Shown here piece by piece: positions 53,624 through 61,553 of a DNA stretch of 64,000 bases. The notes under the pieces were generated by a model. It was not told where the DNA came from, did no database searches, and worked only from the letters and a program-made list of their open reading frames with translations. A program made the position numbers and the translations under genes. The stretch is taken from contig NZ_LWCU01000016.1 of assembly GCF_001650405.1 (NCBI RefSeq), positions 1 through 64,000 on the forward strand. Reading direction: 5' to 3'. Every line of letters begins with the position of its first letter. Within the stretch, counting starts at the first letter, position 1. The DNA is from Microbacterium sp. H83 (GTDB lineage Bacteria > Actinomycetota > Actinomycetes > Actinomycetales > Microbacteriaceae).

Positions 53624-54541
53624 ATGCACGATCACGCGCCCTCCGGCGGCATCCGCTCGGCCAACCATCGCCGGCTCCTGGTGATCTCGCTGACGCTGAC
53701 GGCGACGATCATGATCGTGCAGGTCGTCGGGGCCGTCCTGACCGGCTCGCTGGCCCTCCTCGCCGACGCGGCGCACATGTTCACCGACGCGTCCGCCCTC
53801 GTGATCGCGCTCATCGCGGCGGCGGTGGCCGCGCGGCCTGCGGACGATCGCCGCACCTTCGGGTATCAGCGCGCCGAGGTGTTCGGTGCCCTCGTCAACG
53901 CGATCATCCTGATCCTGCTGTCCGGCTGGGTCGGCGTCGAGGCGATCGGTCGTCTGGTCGACCCCGGCGAGACCGAGGTGGCGGGCGGACTCATGCTCGT
54001 GGTCGCCGCGGTCGGGCTCGTCGCGAACGCGATCTCCCTCTGGCTGCTGAGCCGCGCGCAGCGCACGAGCATCAACGTGCGCGGTGCGTACCTCGAGGTG
54101 ATGGGCGACCTGATCGGCTCCGCGATGGTGATCGTCGCCGCGATCGTGATCGTGACGACGGGGTGGATGCCCGCGGATGCCATCGCATCGCTGCTGATCG
54201 CCGTGATGATCATCCCGCGCGCCGTGGCGCTGCTCCGCGAGGTGTTCTCGGTGCTCTCGGAATCGGCGCCGAAGGGGACGGCGGTGAGCGACATCCGTCG
54301 GCATCTGCTCGGGTACGAGGGCGTGGTGGGCGTGCACGACGTGCACGTCTGGCAGCTCACCCGCGGCGCGCCGGTGTTCAGCGCCCACGTCAGCGTCGAT
54401 CCCGCCCTGATCGCCGACGGACGCTCGGCCCGGCTGCTCGCCGACATGCAGGCGTGCCTCGCCGAGCACTTCGACGTCGCGCACTCCACGTTCCAGATCG
54501 AGCCCGCCGAGCAGTCGGACTGCGAACCGCATCACGCCTGA
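53624..54541 (+). CDS. Cation diffusion facilitator (CzcD/ZitB-like metal exporter)
   Basis: Proton-driven efflux protein for zinc or similar ions in the inner membrane, 305 residues with six membrane segments. The metal site in TM2 is the normal HxxxD: LADAAHMFTDASAL. In TM5, where most zinc exporters have HxxxD, it has YLEVMGDLIGSAMV, with Glu for His. The cytoplasmic C-terminal domain has GVHDVHVWQLTRGAPVFSAH, the CDF dimer domain. A His/Cys-rich tail CEPHHA may bind metal. A Zur-like box and a leaderless promoter precede it. Confidence 0.9.
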   Translation: MHDHAPSGGIRSANHRRLLVISLTLTATIMIVQVVGAVLTGSLALLADAAHMFTDASALVIALIAAAVAARPADDRRTFGYQRAEVFGALVNAIILILLSGWVGVEAIGRLVDPGETEVAGGLMLVVAAVGLVANAISLWLLSRAQRTSINVRGAYLEVMGDLIGSAMVIVAAIVIVTTGWMPADAIASLLIAVMIIPRAVALLREVFSVLSESAPKGTAVSDIRRHLLGYEGVVGVHDVHVWQLTRGAPVFSAHVSVDPALIADGRSARLLADMQACLAEHFDVAHSTFQIEPAEQSDCEPHHA

Positions 54542-54545
54542 GCGG

Positions 54546-56549
54546 TCAGCTCTCGACCACCACGTCCCCCGGCGTCTTGTCGGGACGCAGTCCGCGCCAG
54601 CGCGCGTGCCGCAGCACCCCGTCCGGCGTCCAGTTCGCGAACTCGACCTCGCCGACCAGCTCGGGGCGCACCCAGAGCGCGTCCGAGGCGTCGAGGGCGG
54701 GCACCCCGTCGAGGGGAGCGCGAGGCACGCGGAGCGCCTCCAGACGTGCGAGCAGGTCGCGCAGCATCCGCTCGGTGAAGCCCGAGCCGACCCGGCCGAC
54801 GTAGCGGAGGCGGGGAGATCCGGCCGAGGGGCCGTCGGGCACCGCGAGCAGCAGCGAGCCGAAGGTGCCCTCCCTGTCGCCGCGCCCCGGGCGGATGCCG
54901 ACGATCACGGCCTCCTGCATGCGCGTGTGCTTGAGCTTGAGCCACGCGGGGGAGCGCTGGCCCGTACGGTAGCGGGACGCGGGGTCCTTGACCACCACCC
55001 CCTCCAGCCCGAACTCGTCGCTCGCGCCGAGCGCGGCGTCGACGTCGTCGAACACCGGCGGCACCTGGATGGGAGCGTCGAGGTCGGCGATGACGTCCTC
55101 GAGCAGGGTCCGGCGCTGGGACAGCGGAAGTGCGGTGAGATCGTGCCCGTCGAGGCGCAGCAGATCGAACACCATGTACACGACGGGAGTGCGAACCACC
55201 TCACGCTCGATCTCGCGCGCGCGGGTCAGGTGCATCCGGTTCTGCAGCAGGGAGAAGCTCGGACGTCCGTGTCGATCGAAGGCGACGATCTCGCCGTCGA
55301 TCACGGCGTCGTCGATCGGGAGGAACGGCGCCCCGTCGGCGGTCAGCTCGGGGTACCGCGCGGTGATGTCGGTGCCGCTGCGGGCGTGCAGCCGCATCCG
55401 GCCCTCGCTCCACGTGCCGATCGCGCGGATGCCGTCCCACTTCACCTCGACCCAGGACGGCGAGCTCAGCCGGCGGGCGATCGCGGGCGTGCCGTTCTCG
55501 GCCAGCATGGGAGCGAGCGTCGCGGCCGTCGCGGGTGCGACGACGCCGGTCCCCGCAGGCGCCGCGACCCGGGCCGATCGGGACGGGATGCGCGCGGTCT
55601 GCCGGGGCCGGTCCGTCGTCGGCGCGACGTGCTCGCCCGGGGAGGAGGGGGCGAGCGGCAGTCCCGCTCGCAGCGGCGCGAGCGGGTCGAGCCCGGAGGT
55701 CGCCCGCTCGAGCACCTCCTCGAACTCGAGGTGCGCGAGGTCGGGGTCGTCGAGCTCCTCCCAGGTGCGCGGCGCGGCGGCCCAGGGGCGGGCGCGTCCG
55801 CGCAGCGAGTACGGCGAGATCGTCGTCTTCTTGCCGTTGTTCTGGCTCCAGTCCAGGAACACCTTGCCGCCGCGCGCGACCTTGGCCATCGTGCTGGTCG
55901 CGAGATCCGGATGCTCGTTCTCGATGAGCCGGGCGATCTCCCTCACGACGGCGGAGATCTCATCGCTGGTCTGCTGGCCGGGGAGGGCCGCGTAGAGGTG
56001 GATGCCCTTGCTGCCGCTCGTCACCGGCACCGGCTCGAGCCCGATCCCCGTGAGCAGCGACCGGGCGAGGCGGGCCACCTCGGCGCACTGGGCGAGTCCG
56101 ACGCCCGGGCCCGGGTCGAGGTCGAGCACGAGCCGGTCGGGCCTGCCGGGGAGGCCGTCGGCGGCGAACCGCCACTGCGGCACGTGCAGCTCGATCGCGG
56201 CGACCTGGGCGAGCCAGACGAGCGTCGGGACGTCCTCGACGAGCGGATACTCCTTGGGCCCGTCGGAGTGACGGATCTCGTGACGGGGGATCCAGCTCGG
56301 GGCACCGGGCTCGAGCTGCTTCGTGAAGAACGAGTCCCCCGGAGCATCCGCGGTGCCGACGCCCTCGACCCAGCGCTTGCGGGTCACAGGACGTCCGTCG
56401 AGCAGCGGGAGGATGTACGGCGCGATCGCCGTGTAGTACGCGATGATCTCGCCCTTGGTGGTGCCGGTCTCGGGGTAGACGACCTTGTCGAGGTTCGTGA
56501 CGCGCAGACGACGCCCGTCGATCTGCACGTTCTGCGCCTCCGGGACCAT
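54546..56549 (-). CDS. ligD: ATP-dependent DNA ligase LigD (polymerase plus ligase, no nuclease)
   Basis: Repair ligase of bacterial non-homologous end joining, 667 residues. The N-terminal polymerase/primase domain (about 1-290) starts VQIDGRRLRVTNLDKVVYPE and has LDLDPGPGVG, with the metal Asp pair. A Pro/Ala-rich linker (about 330-345) leads to the ligase: LAPMLAE then VEVKWDGIRAI with catalytic Lys370, and DAVIDGEIVAFD; the OB domain ends in TPDGVLRHARWRGLRPDKTP. The 3'-phosphoesterase domain of some LigD proteins is absent. ATG 56549 has TACGCT 7 bases upstream. Divergent from ku, 58 bases away. Confidence 0.94.
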   Translation of the reverse strand: MVPEAQNVQIDGRRLRVTNLDKVVYPETGTTKGEIIAYYTAIAPYILPLLDGRPVTRKRWVEGVGTADAPGDSFFTKQLEPGAPSWIPRHEIRHSDGPKEYPLVEDVPTLVWLAQVAAIELHVPQWRFAADGLPGRPDRLVLDLDPGPGVGLAQCAEVARLARSLLTGIGLEPVPVTSGSKGIHLYAALPGQQTSDEISAVVREIARLIENEHPDLATSTMAKVARGGKVFLDWSQNNGKKTTISPYSLRGRARPWAAAPRTWEELDDPDLAHLEFEEVLERATSGLDPLAPLRAGLPLAPSSPGEHVAPTTDRPRQTARIPSRSARVAAPAGTGVVAPATAATLAPMLAENGTPAIARRLSSPSWVEVKWDGIRAIGTWSEGRMRLHARSGTDITARYPELTADGAPFLPIDDAVIDGEIVAFDRHGRPSFSLLQNRMHLTRAREIEREVVRTPVVYMVFDLLRLDGHDLTALPLSQRRTLLEDVIADLDAPIQVPPVFDDVDAALGASDEFGLEGVVVKDPASRYRTGQRSPAWLKLKHTRMQEAVIVGIRPGRGDREGTFGSLLLAVPDGPSAGSPRLRYVGRVGSGFTERMLRDLLARLEALRVPRAPLDGVPALDASDALWVRPELVGEVEFANWTPDGVLRHARWRGLRPDKTPGDVVVES

Positions 56550-56555
56550 GACGCC

Positions 56556-56561
56556 AGCGTA
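56556..56561 (-). promoter_or_regulatory. -10 box for ligD (leaderless)
   Basis: TACGCT on the minus strand, last T 7 bases before the ligD ATG. Confidence 0.5.
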
Positions 56562-56607
56562 GTCAAGGGACTGGCCGCCGACGGCGCGGCTGGTGTTCAC
56601 TGGTGCC

Positions 56608-57480
56608 ATGAGAACGATCTGGAAGGGTGCGCTGACCTTCGGCCTCGTGAACGTGCCGGTCAAGGTGTACTCGGCGACGGAGGACCACGACGTGCCGCTG
56701 CACCAGGTGCACGACAAGGACGGCGGACGCATCCGCTACCAGCGCACCTGTGAGGTCTGCGGCGAGACCGTCGCCTACGCCGACATCGACCGGGCGTACG
56801 TCGACGGCGGCCAGACGGTCGTGCTCACCAAGGACGACCTCGCCGCACTGCCCTCCGAGAAGAGCCGTGAGATCGACGTCGTCGAATTCGTGCCCTCCGA
56901 CCAGGTCGACCTGCTGACCCTCGACAAGCCGTACTACCTCGAGCCCGACTCGAAGTCGCCGAAGGCCTACGTGCTGCTGCGCAAGACGCTCGAGCAGACC
57001 GACCGCACCGCGATCGTGCGCTTCACGCTGCGTCAGAAGACGCGGCTCGCCGCGCTGCGGGTGCGCGGCAAGGTCCTCGTGCTGCAGACGCTCCTGTGGG
57101 CGGACGAGGTGCGCGCTGCGGACTTCCCGTCGCTCGACGAGGATGTGCGGATCTCGAAGAAGGAACTGGAGCTCTCGTCGTCGCTCGTGGACAGCTACTC
57201 GGCCGACTTCGACCCCGAGTCGTTCGTCGACGAGTACCAGAAGGAGCTGCGGACGCTCATCGACGCCAAGATCGACGCCGGCGACACCTTCGATGTCGCC
57301 GACACCTTCGGCGAGGAGGAGGGCGACGGCAAGAGCGGCGAGGTCATCGACCTCATGGAGGCGCTGCGCGCCAGCGTCGCGAAGTCGAAGGCGGCCCGCT
57401 CGGGGGAGTCGGAGGAGAAGTCCGCGCCGAAGAAGTCCGCGGCCAAGAAGTCCACGCCCGCCAAGAAGAAGGCGGGCTGA
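56608..57480 (+). CDS. ku: Ku protein
   Basis: DNA end-binding homodimer that recruits LigD in double-strand break repair, 290 residues. It begins MRTIWKGALTFGLVNVPVKV, a textbook bacterial Ku head; RYQRTCEVCGETVAYADIDR and FVPSDQVDLLTLDKPYYLEP follow in the Ku core. The last 25 residues, with KKSAAKKSTPAKKKAG, are a Lys-rich tail as in extended actinobacterial Ku, which helps DNA binding. ATG 56608 is preferred over GTG 56593. TTCACT 7 bases upstream is a weak -10 box. Divergent from ligD. Confidence 0.94.
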   Translation: MRTIWKGALTFGLVNVPVKVYSATEDHDVPLHQVHDKDGGRIRYQRTCEVCGETVAYADIDRAYVDGGQTVVLTKDDLAALPSEKSREIDVVEFVPSDQVDLLTLDKPYYLEPDSKSPKAYVLLRKTLEQTDRTAIVRFTLRQKTRLAALRVRGKVLVLQTLLWADEVRAADFPSLDEDVRISKKELELSSSLVDSYSADFDPESFVDEYQKELRTLIDAKIDAGDTFDVADTFGEEEGDGKSGEVIDLMEALRASVAKSKAARSGESEEKSAPKKSAAKKSTPAKKKAG

Positions 57481-57490
57481 GGCCCGGTCG

Positions 57491-58261
57491 TCAGCGCGTG
57501 CCGTCGCCGTCCAGGTCGGGGGCGCGGTCGAACACCTCGGGGTCGAGCGCGAGCTCCTCGGCCTCGACGGCATCCGTCTCACCGTCGCCGACAGCGGCGG
57601 CCGTCTTCGCCTTGCGGCGCTCGGACAGGTAGTGCCAGAGCGTGACGAGCGCCGTGCCGCCGACCGCCGCGAGCAGGATCAGGTCGATGTAGCTCTCGAC
57701 GAACTCGGCGACCGGCGGGATGAACCCGATCGCGTAGCCGAACATCGTGAGCCCGAAGCCCCACAGGATGGCGCCGATCAGGTTGTACAGCGTATAGCGG
57801 CGCCACGGCATGTGGCCGACGCCGGCGGCGACCGGCGCAAAGGTGCGCACGATCGGCACGAAGCGGGCGAGGATCACGGTGATGCCGCCGAAGCGCTCGA
57901 AGAAGGCGTTCGTGCGCTCGACGTTCTTCTTGCTGAAGAGGCCGGATTCCTTGCGTTCGAACACGGCGGGACCGCCCTTGTGTCCGATGACGTAGCCGAC
58001 CTCTCCTCCCACGAAGGCCGCGAGTCCGATCAGCAGAGCGACGATCCACACGTTGATGCCGAACACGCCGTGCTCGGACCCGGCGATCGGATGCGACAGC
58101 AGGCCGGAGATCACCAGCAGGGTGTCGCCGGGCAGCAGGAAGCCGACGAGCAGGCCCGTCTCGGCGAAGACGATGAAGCACACCACCAGCAGCGCCCAGG
58201 GGCCGGCCGACCCGATGATCGTGGCGGGGTCGAGCCAGGGAATGAGAGCGGCGTGGTGCAT
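57491..58261 (-). CDS. DedA family membrane protein
   Basis: Inner-membrane protein of 256 residues of the DedA/SNARE-associated family; relatives transport or flip undecaprenyl phosphate. GLLVGFLLPGDTLLVISGLL near residue 32, FVGGEVGYVIGHKGG, FGGITVILARFVPIVRTFAP (conserved FxRFxPxxR) and the following GxxxM motif are all present. The C-terminal 50 residues are hydrophilic. ATG 58261 fits the family start; the frame upstream runs into the tRNA gene. GACGGGAA is the weak ribosome binding site. Confidence 0.9.
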   Translation of the reverse strand: MHHAALIPWLDPATIIGSAGPWALLVVCFIVFAETGLLVGFLLPGDTLLVISGLLSHPIAGSEHGVFGINVWIVALLIGLAAFVGGEVGYVIGHKGGPAVFERKESGLFSKKNVERTNAFFERFGGITVILARFVPIVRTFAPVAAGVGHMPWRRYTLYNLIGAILWGFGLTMFGYAIGFIPPVAEFVESYIDLILLAAVGGTALVTLWHYLSERRKAKTAAAVGDGETDAVEAEELALDPEVFDRAPDLDGDGTR

Positions 58262-58327
58262 GGGATTCCCGTCGTAGTGAGGAGTGCGGCGGTACAGACG
58301 TCGGTCGCGCGGAACGCGACAGATCGG

Positions 58328-58409
58328 TGCGGAAGGTGGGACTTGAACCCACACGCCCTAGGGCACAGGAACCTAAATCCTGCGTGTCTGCCAATTTCAC
58401 CACTCCCGC
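58328..58409 (-). tRNA. tRNA-Leu (anticodon UAG)
   Basis: An 82-base type II tRNA on the minus strand. The acceptor stem pairs GCGGGAG with CTTCCGC; the anticodon stem CAGGA/TCCTG holds the loop TTTAGGT, giving UAG; the T arm GTGGG-TTCAAGT-CCCAC is perfect. A longer variable arm fits Leu. The CCA end is not fully encoded: A-C-C is followed by G. Confidence 0.93.
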
Positions 58410-58420
58410 GCGGTGAAATC

Positions 58421-58426
58421 AGTCTA
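58421..58426 (-). promoter_or_regulatory. -10 box for tRNA-Leu
   Basis: TAGACT on the minus strand, about 12 bases from the mature tRNA 5' end. No clear -35 box. Confidence 0.4.
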
Positions 58427-58528
58427 CTGACCGGGGGATCGTGCGTTGCTGGGGATCCGCCCGCAGCCCTCGACCAGCGCTGTGGATAACTTCGTCGGCG
58501 CGATGCAGGATCTTGCGAGGATGCTCGG

Positions 58529-59731
58529 GTGCTCCCGCCCTCCGCCATCGTCGCCGAACGCGTCCGCGAGCGACTGCGCCGTGAGGGGACCGATCCGTCG
58601 AACGATCCCGGCGCGGCGCGCGCCGTGGTCGTCGCGGAGGTCCGTCGCTTCTCCGACGTCGCGCTCGCCCGGGGCGAGGCCCTCGTCGACGAGGCGGCGT
58701 CCGTCCGCGAGGTGCTCGCGGCGGTCACCGGCTTCGGAGTGCTGCAGCCCCTGCTCGACGACCCGACGATCGAGGAGATCTGGCTCAACGGACCCGAGAG
58801 CGTCCACATCGCCAGAGGGGGCGTGGCCGAGCGGCTCGACCTGCAGCTGACCGAGGCGATGCTGCGCGATCTCGTCGAGCGGATGCTGCAGTCCACCGGG
58901 CGGCGGGTCGACATCGGCCAGCCCTTCGTCGACGCGTCGCTGCCCGACGGATCGCGACTGCACGTCGCGATCGCGGACGTCGTCCGCGGCGGCTGGTCGC
59001 TGAACATCCGGAAGTTCCTCCCGCGCTTCCGTTCGCTCGACTCCCTGAGCGCGAACGGAGCGCTTCCTCCCGAGATCGCACGACTGCTCGGCGACGCGAT
59101 GAGGGAGGGGAGGAGCGTCATCGTGTCCGGCGCGACCCACGCCGGGAAGACGACCGTCCTCGGCGCGCTGCTCGCGGCCTGCGCAGACGTGCAGCGGATC
59201 GTCACGGTGGAGGAGACGTTCGAGCTCGCGGTGCAGGGAGCCGACGTCGTCGCGCTCCAGGGGCGTCAGGCGAGCCTCGAGGGCTCAGGGGAGATCACGC
59301 TCCGCCGGCTGGTGAAGGAGGCGCTGCGCATGCGGCCCGATCGGCTGGTCGTCGGCGAGGTGCGGGACGCGGAGGCGCTCGATCTGGTGCTCGCACTGAA
59401 CACCGGGGTGCCGGGCGCGGCGACCGTGCACGCGAACTCCGCGGAGGAGGCGCTCGACAAGCTCGCTCTCCTGCCGCTGCTGGCCGGGAGGAACATCGAC
59501 CGATCCTTCGTGGCGCCGTCCCTCGCCGCATCCATCGACCTCGTCGTGCACTGCAGGCGGGATGCCGACGGGTGCAGGCGCGTGCAGGAGGTCGTCGCTC
59601 CCACCGGCGACGTCGTTCACGGCCGCATCGTGACCCGCCCGGTGTACGTGCACGCGCCGCAGGACACGCGCCGCGCTCCGGAGGCCGAGCGCGCTGCCGC
59701 CGGCGGGCGGTCCCTCGGAGGATGGCGATGA
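58529..59731 (+). CDS. tadA: CpaF/TadA-type secretion ATPase
   Basis: Cytoplasmic hexameric ATPase that drives Flp/Tad pilus assembly, 400 residues. PTIEEIWLNGPESVHIARGG is the N-terminal domain motif; Walker A reads SGATHAGKTT (residues 200-209), with Thr-His where most have Thr-Gly; VTVEETFELAV is the Asp box equivalent; RMRPDRLVVGEVRDAEALDL is the Walker B/His-box region. GTG 58529 is the start, with a weak GAGGAT box 7 bases before. Overlaps tadB by ATGA. The usual CpaE-like gene is not in front of it. Confidence 0.92.
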   Translation: MLPPSAIVAERVRERLRREGTDPSNDPGAARAVVVAEVRRFSDVALARGEALVDEAASVREVLAAVTGFGVLQPLLDDPTIEEIWLNGPESVHIARGGVAERLDLQLTEAMLRDLVERMLQSTGRRVDIGQPFVDASLPDGSRLHVAIADVVRGGWSLNIRKFLPRFRSLDSLSANGALPPEIARLLGDAMREGRSVIVSGATHAGKTTVLGALLAACADVQRIVTVEETFELAVQGADVVALQGRQASLEGSGEITLRRLVKEALRMRPDRLVVGEVRDAEALDLVLALNTGVPGAATVHANSAEEALDKLALLPLLAGRNIDRSFVAPSLAASIDLVVHCRRDADGCRRVQEVVAPTGDVVHGRIVTRPVYVHAPQDTRRAPEAERAAAGGRSLGGWR

Positions 59732-60585
59732 CCGTCCTGCTCGGAGCGCTGCTCGCCGCCGGTGTCCTCCTCTCCGCATCACCGTGGATCTGGCCGCCGG
59801 GCGACGGGGAGCGCGCGGCGCCGCGCCGGGGACTCTGGTCGAGGCTCCTCGAGGAAGCCGGATTCGGCTCCGCGGCGCCGCGGACGCTCGGTGTCGTCGT
59901 GGTGGCGGCGGCGCTCGCCGCAGGCGCGACGGCATGGCTGGTGACGGGGCTGCCTGTCCTCGCCGCCCTCGCCGTCCTCGCCGGCGGCGTCGCACCGATC
60001 GCGGGTCTGCGCGCACGTCGCCTCCGCCTTCGCCGCCTCCGTCGCCAGCTGTGGCCGGACGTGTGCGACCTCCTGATCGCGTCGATCCGTGTCGGTCTCT
60101 CGCTCCCCGACGCGGTCGCCGGCCTGGCGGACTCCGCGCCGGCGATGATGCGGCCGGCTTTCGCCGTCTTCGCGCGTGATCTGCGCGCGACCGGGCGCTT
60201 CGAGACGAGCCTCGATCGGCTCAAGGCCGCGCTTGCGGATCCGATCGCCGACCGCATCATCGAGACGCTCCGGATGGCGCGCCAGGTCGGCGGGACCGAG
60301 CTCAGCAGTGTCCTCCGCGCGCTCTCGTCGTCGGTGCGCGCCGACGCGGCGCTGCGCGGCGAGGTCGAGGCGAGGCAGTCATGGATCCGCGGCGCGGCAG
60401 TGCTCGGCGCCGTCGCGCCGTGGGTGATCCTCGGTCTGCTGGTCATGAGACCGGAGGGTGCCGCTGCCTACGGCACTCCGGAGGGCGTGCTCGTCATCTG
60501 CGTCGGCGCCGCGGTGTCGGTCGTCGCCTACCGGATCATGATCCGGATCGGACGCCTTCCGGAGCCGAGACGGTGGTTCGCATGA
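59728..60585 (+). CDS. tadB: TadB-like pilus assembly membrane protein
   Basis: Inner-membrane platform protein of 285 residues, type II secretion F domain. Two hydrophobic segments (about 5-20 and 52-88) precede the basic RARRLRLRRLRRQLWPDVCD stretch and the F domain LLIASIRVGLSLPDAVAGLA; two more segments close the chain. ATG 59728 has GGAGG 6 bases upstream and overlaps the tadA stop; ATG 59722 sits too close to that site. Overlaps tadC by ATGA. Confidence 0.88.
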   Translation: MTVLLGALLAAGVLLSASPWIWPPGDGERAAPRRGLWSRLLEEAGFGSAAPRTLGVVVVAAALAAGATAWLVTGLPVLAALAVLAGGVAPIAGLRARRLRLRRLRRQLWPDVCDLLIASIRVGLSLPDAVAGLADSAPAMMRPAFAVFARDLRATGRFETSLDRLKAALADPIADRIIETLRMARQVGGTELSSVLRALSSSVRADAALRGEVEARQSWIRGAAVLGAVAPWVILGLLVMRPEGAAAYGTPEGVLVICVGAAVSVVAYRIMIRIGRLPEPRRWFA

Positions 60586-61553
60586 GTGCGCTCTCCTCGC
60601 TCGCGATCTCCGTCCTCGTCGGAGGCGGCCTCGGAGCAGGTCTGCTGTGCATCATCGGGTCTCTTCCGAGCTGGTCGGCCGCGAGTCTGTCCGTGCGCAT
60701 CGCACCGTACGTGCGCGATGTCGTCGACGACGCCGAGCTTCCCCCGGGGGCGCTGCCCCGGATCGGCGTGCTCCCGGCGGCGCGACTCCCGCTATGGACG
60801 CGCATGCGGGTGCTGGTCGAGCGCACGATGGGCGGCGGCGACGCGCTGAAGAGACGGCTGGCCCAGGCCGGGCTCGATGTCGCGCCCTCGACGTTCCGGG
60901 CGAGACAGCTCGGGTGGACCGTGGCCGGCATCGGCCTCGGGGCCGCGACGGTCATCGTCCTCGTCCTCCTCGGCCGCATGACCCCGCCCGCCGCGCTCCT
61001 TCCTCTGCTCGTCGGCACCGGGGCGGCTGTCGGATGCGAGATGCGACTCACCGCTCGCACTGCCGCTCGTCGGACGCGGCTCGCCGACGAGCTGCCGACC
61101 ACGCTCGAGTTCCTGGCCCTGTGTCTGTCGGCCGGGGAGGGATTCCTCGAGTCTCTGCGCCGTATCGCCGGCGTCGGTTCGGGCGAGCTCACCGCGGAGC
61201 TCCGCGGAGTGGTGCTCGCCGTGAGCACGGGGTCACCGCTCGCCGACGCGCTCGGCGAGATGGCCTCCCGTCTGCAGCTCCCCGGACTCACCCGCGCGAC
61301 GGAGCAGGTCATCGCCGCGCTCGAGCACGGCGCCCCGCTCTCCGGGGTCCTGCACGCGCAGGCGGGTGATGCGCGCGAAGACGCCAAGCGGGTCCTCATC
61401 GAGCAGGCCGGTCGCAAGGAGATCCTCATGCTCCTGCCTGTCAATCGTGAGTTAGTATGCATCTATGAACGCAGGCATCTACGCCCGAATCTCACAGGAT
61501 CAGCTCGGAGACGAGCTCGGCGTCGGCCGCCAGACCACCGACTGCAAGGCTGA
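60582..61553 (+). pseudogene. tadC: TadC-like pilus protein, interrupted by a mobile element
   Basis: Second platform protein of the Tad system. The first 287 residues are a normal TadC: three hydrophobic segments, the F domain LPTTLEFLALCLSAGEGFLE and ending in EQAGRKEILMLLPV. There the family continues with a hydrophobic helix (LLPVVF..), but here the frame goes into NRELVCIYERRHLRP and 30 further Arg-rich residues read out of frame through the integrase start. The last membrane helix is therefore lost and replaced by an unrelated tail. The break is at about 61442. Activity of the remnant is doubtful. Confidence 0.85.
61453..61458 (+). promoter_or_regulatory. -10 box for the integrase (leaderless)
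   Basis: TAGTAT with its last T 7 bases before the ATG. The -35 region falls in host tadC DNA, on the other side of the junction. Confidence 0.55.

Noticed and set aside
61465..61553. Genuine C terminus of TadC in this stretch
   Set aside because: It overlaps the integrase start in another frame, is Arg-rich and lacks the expected membrane helix.
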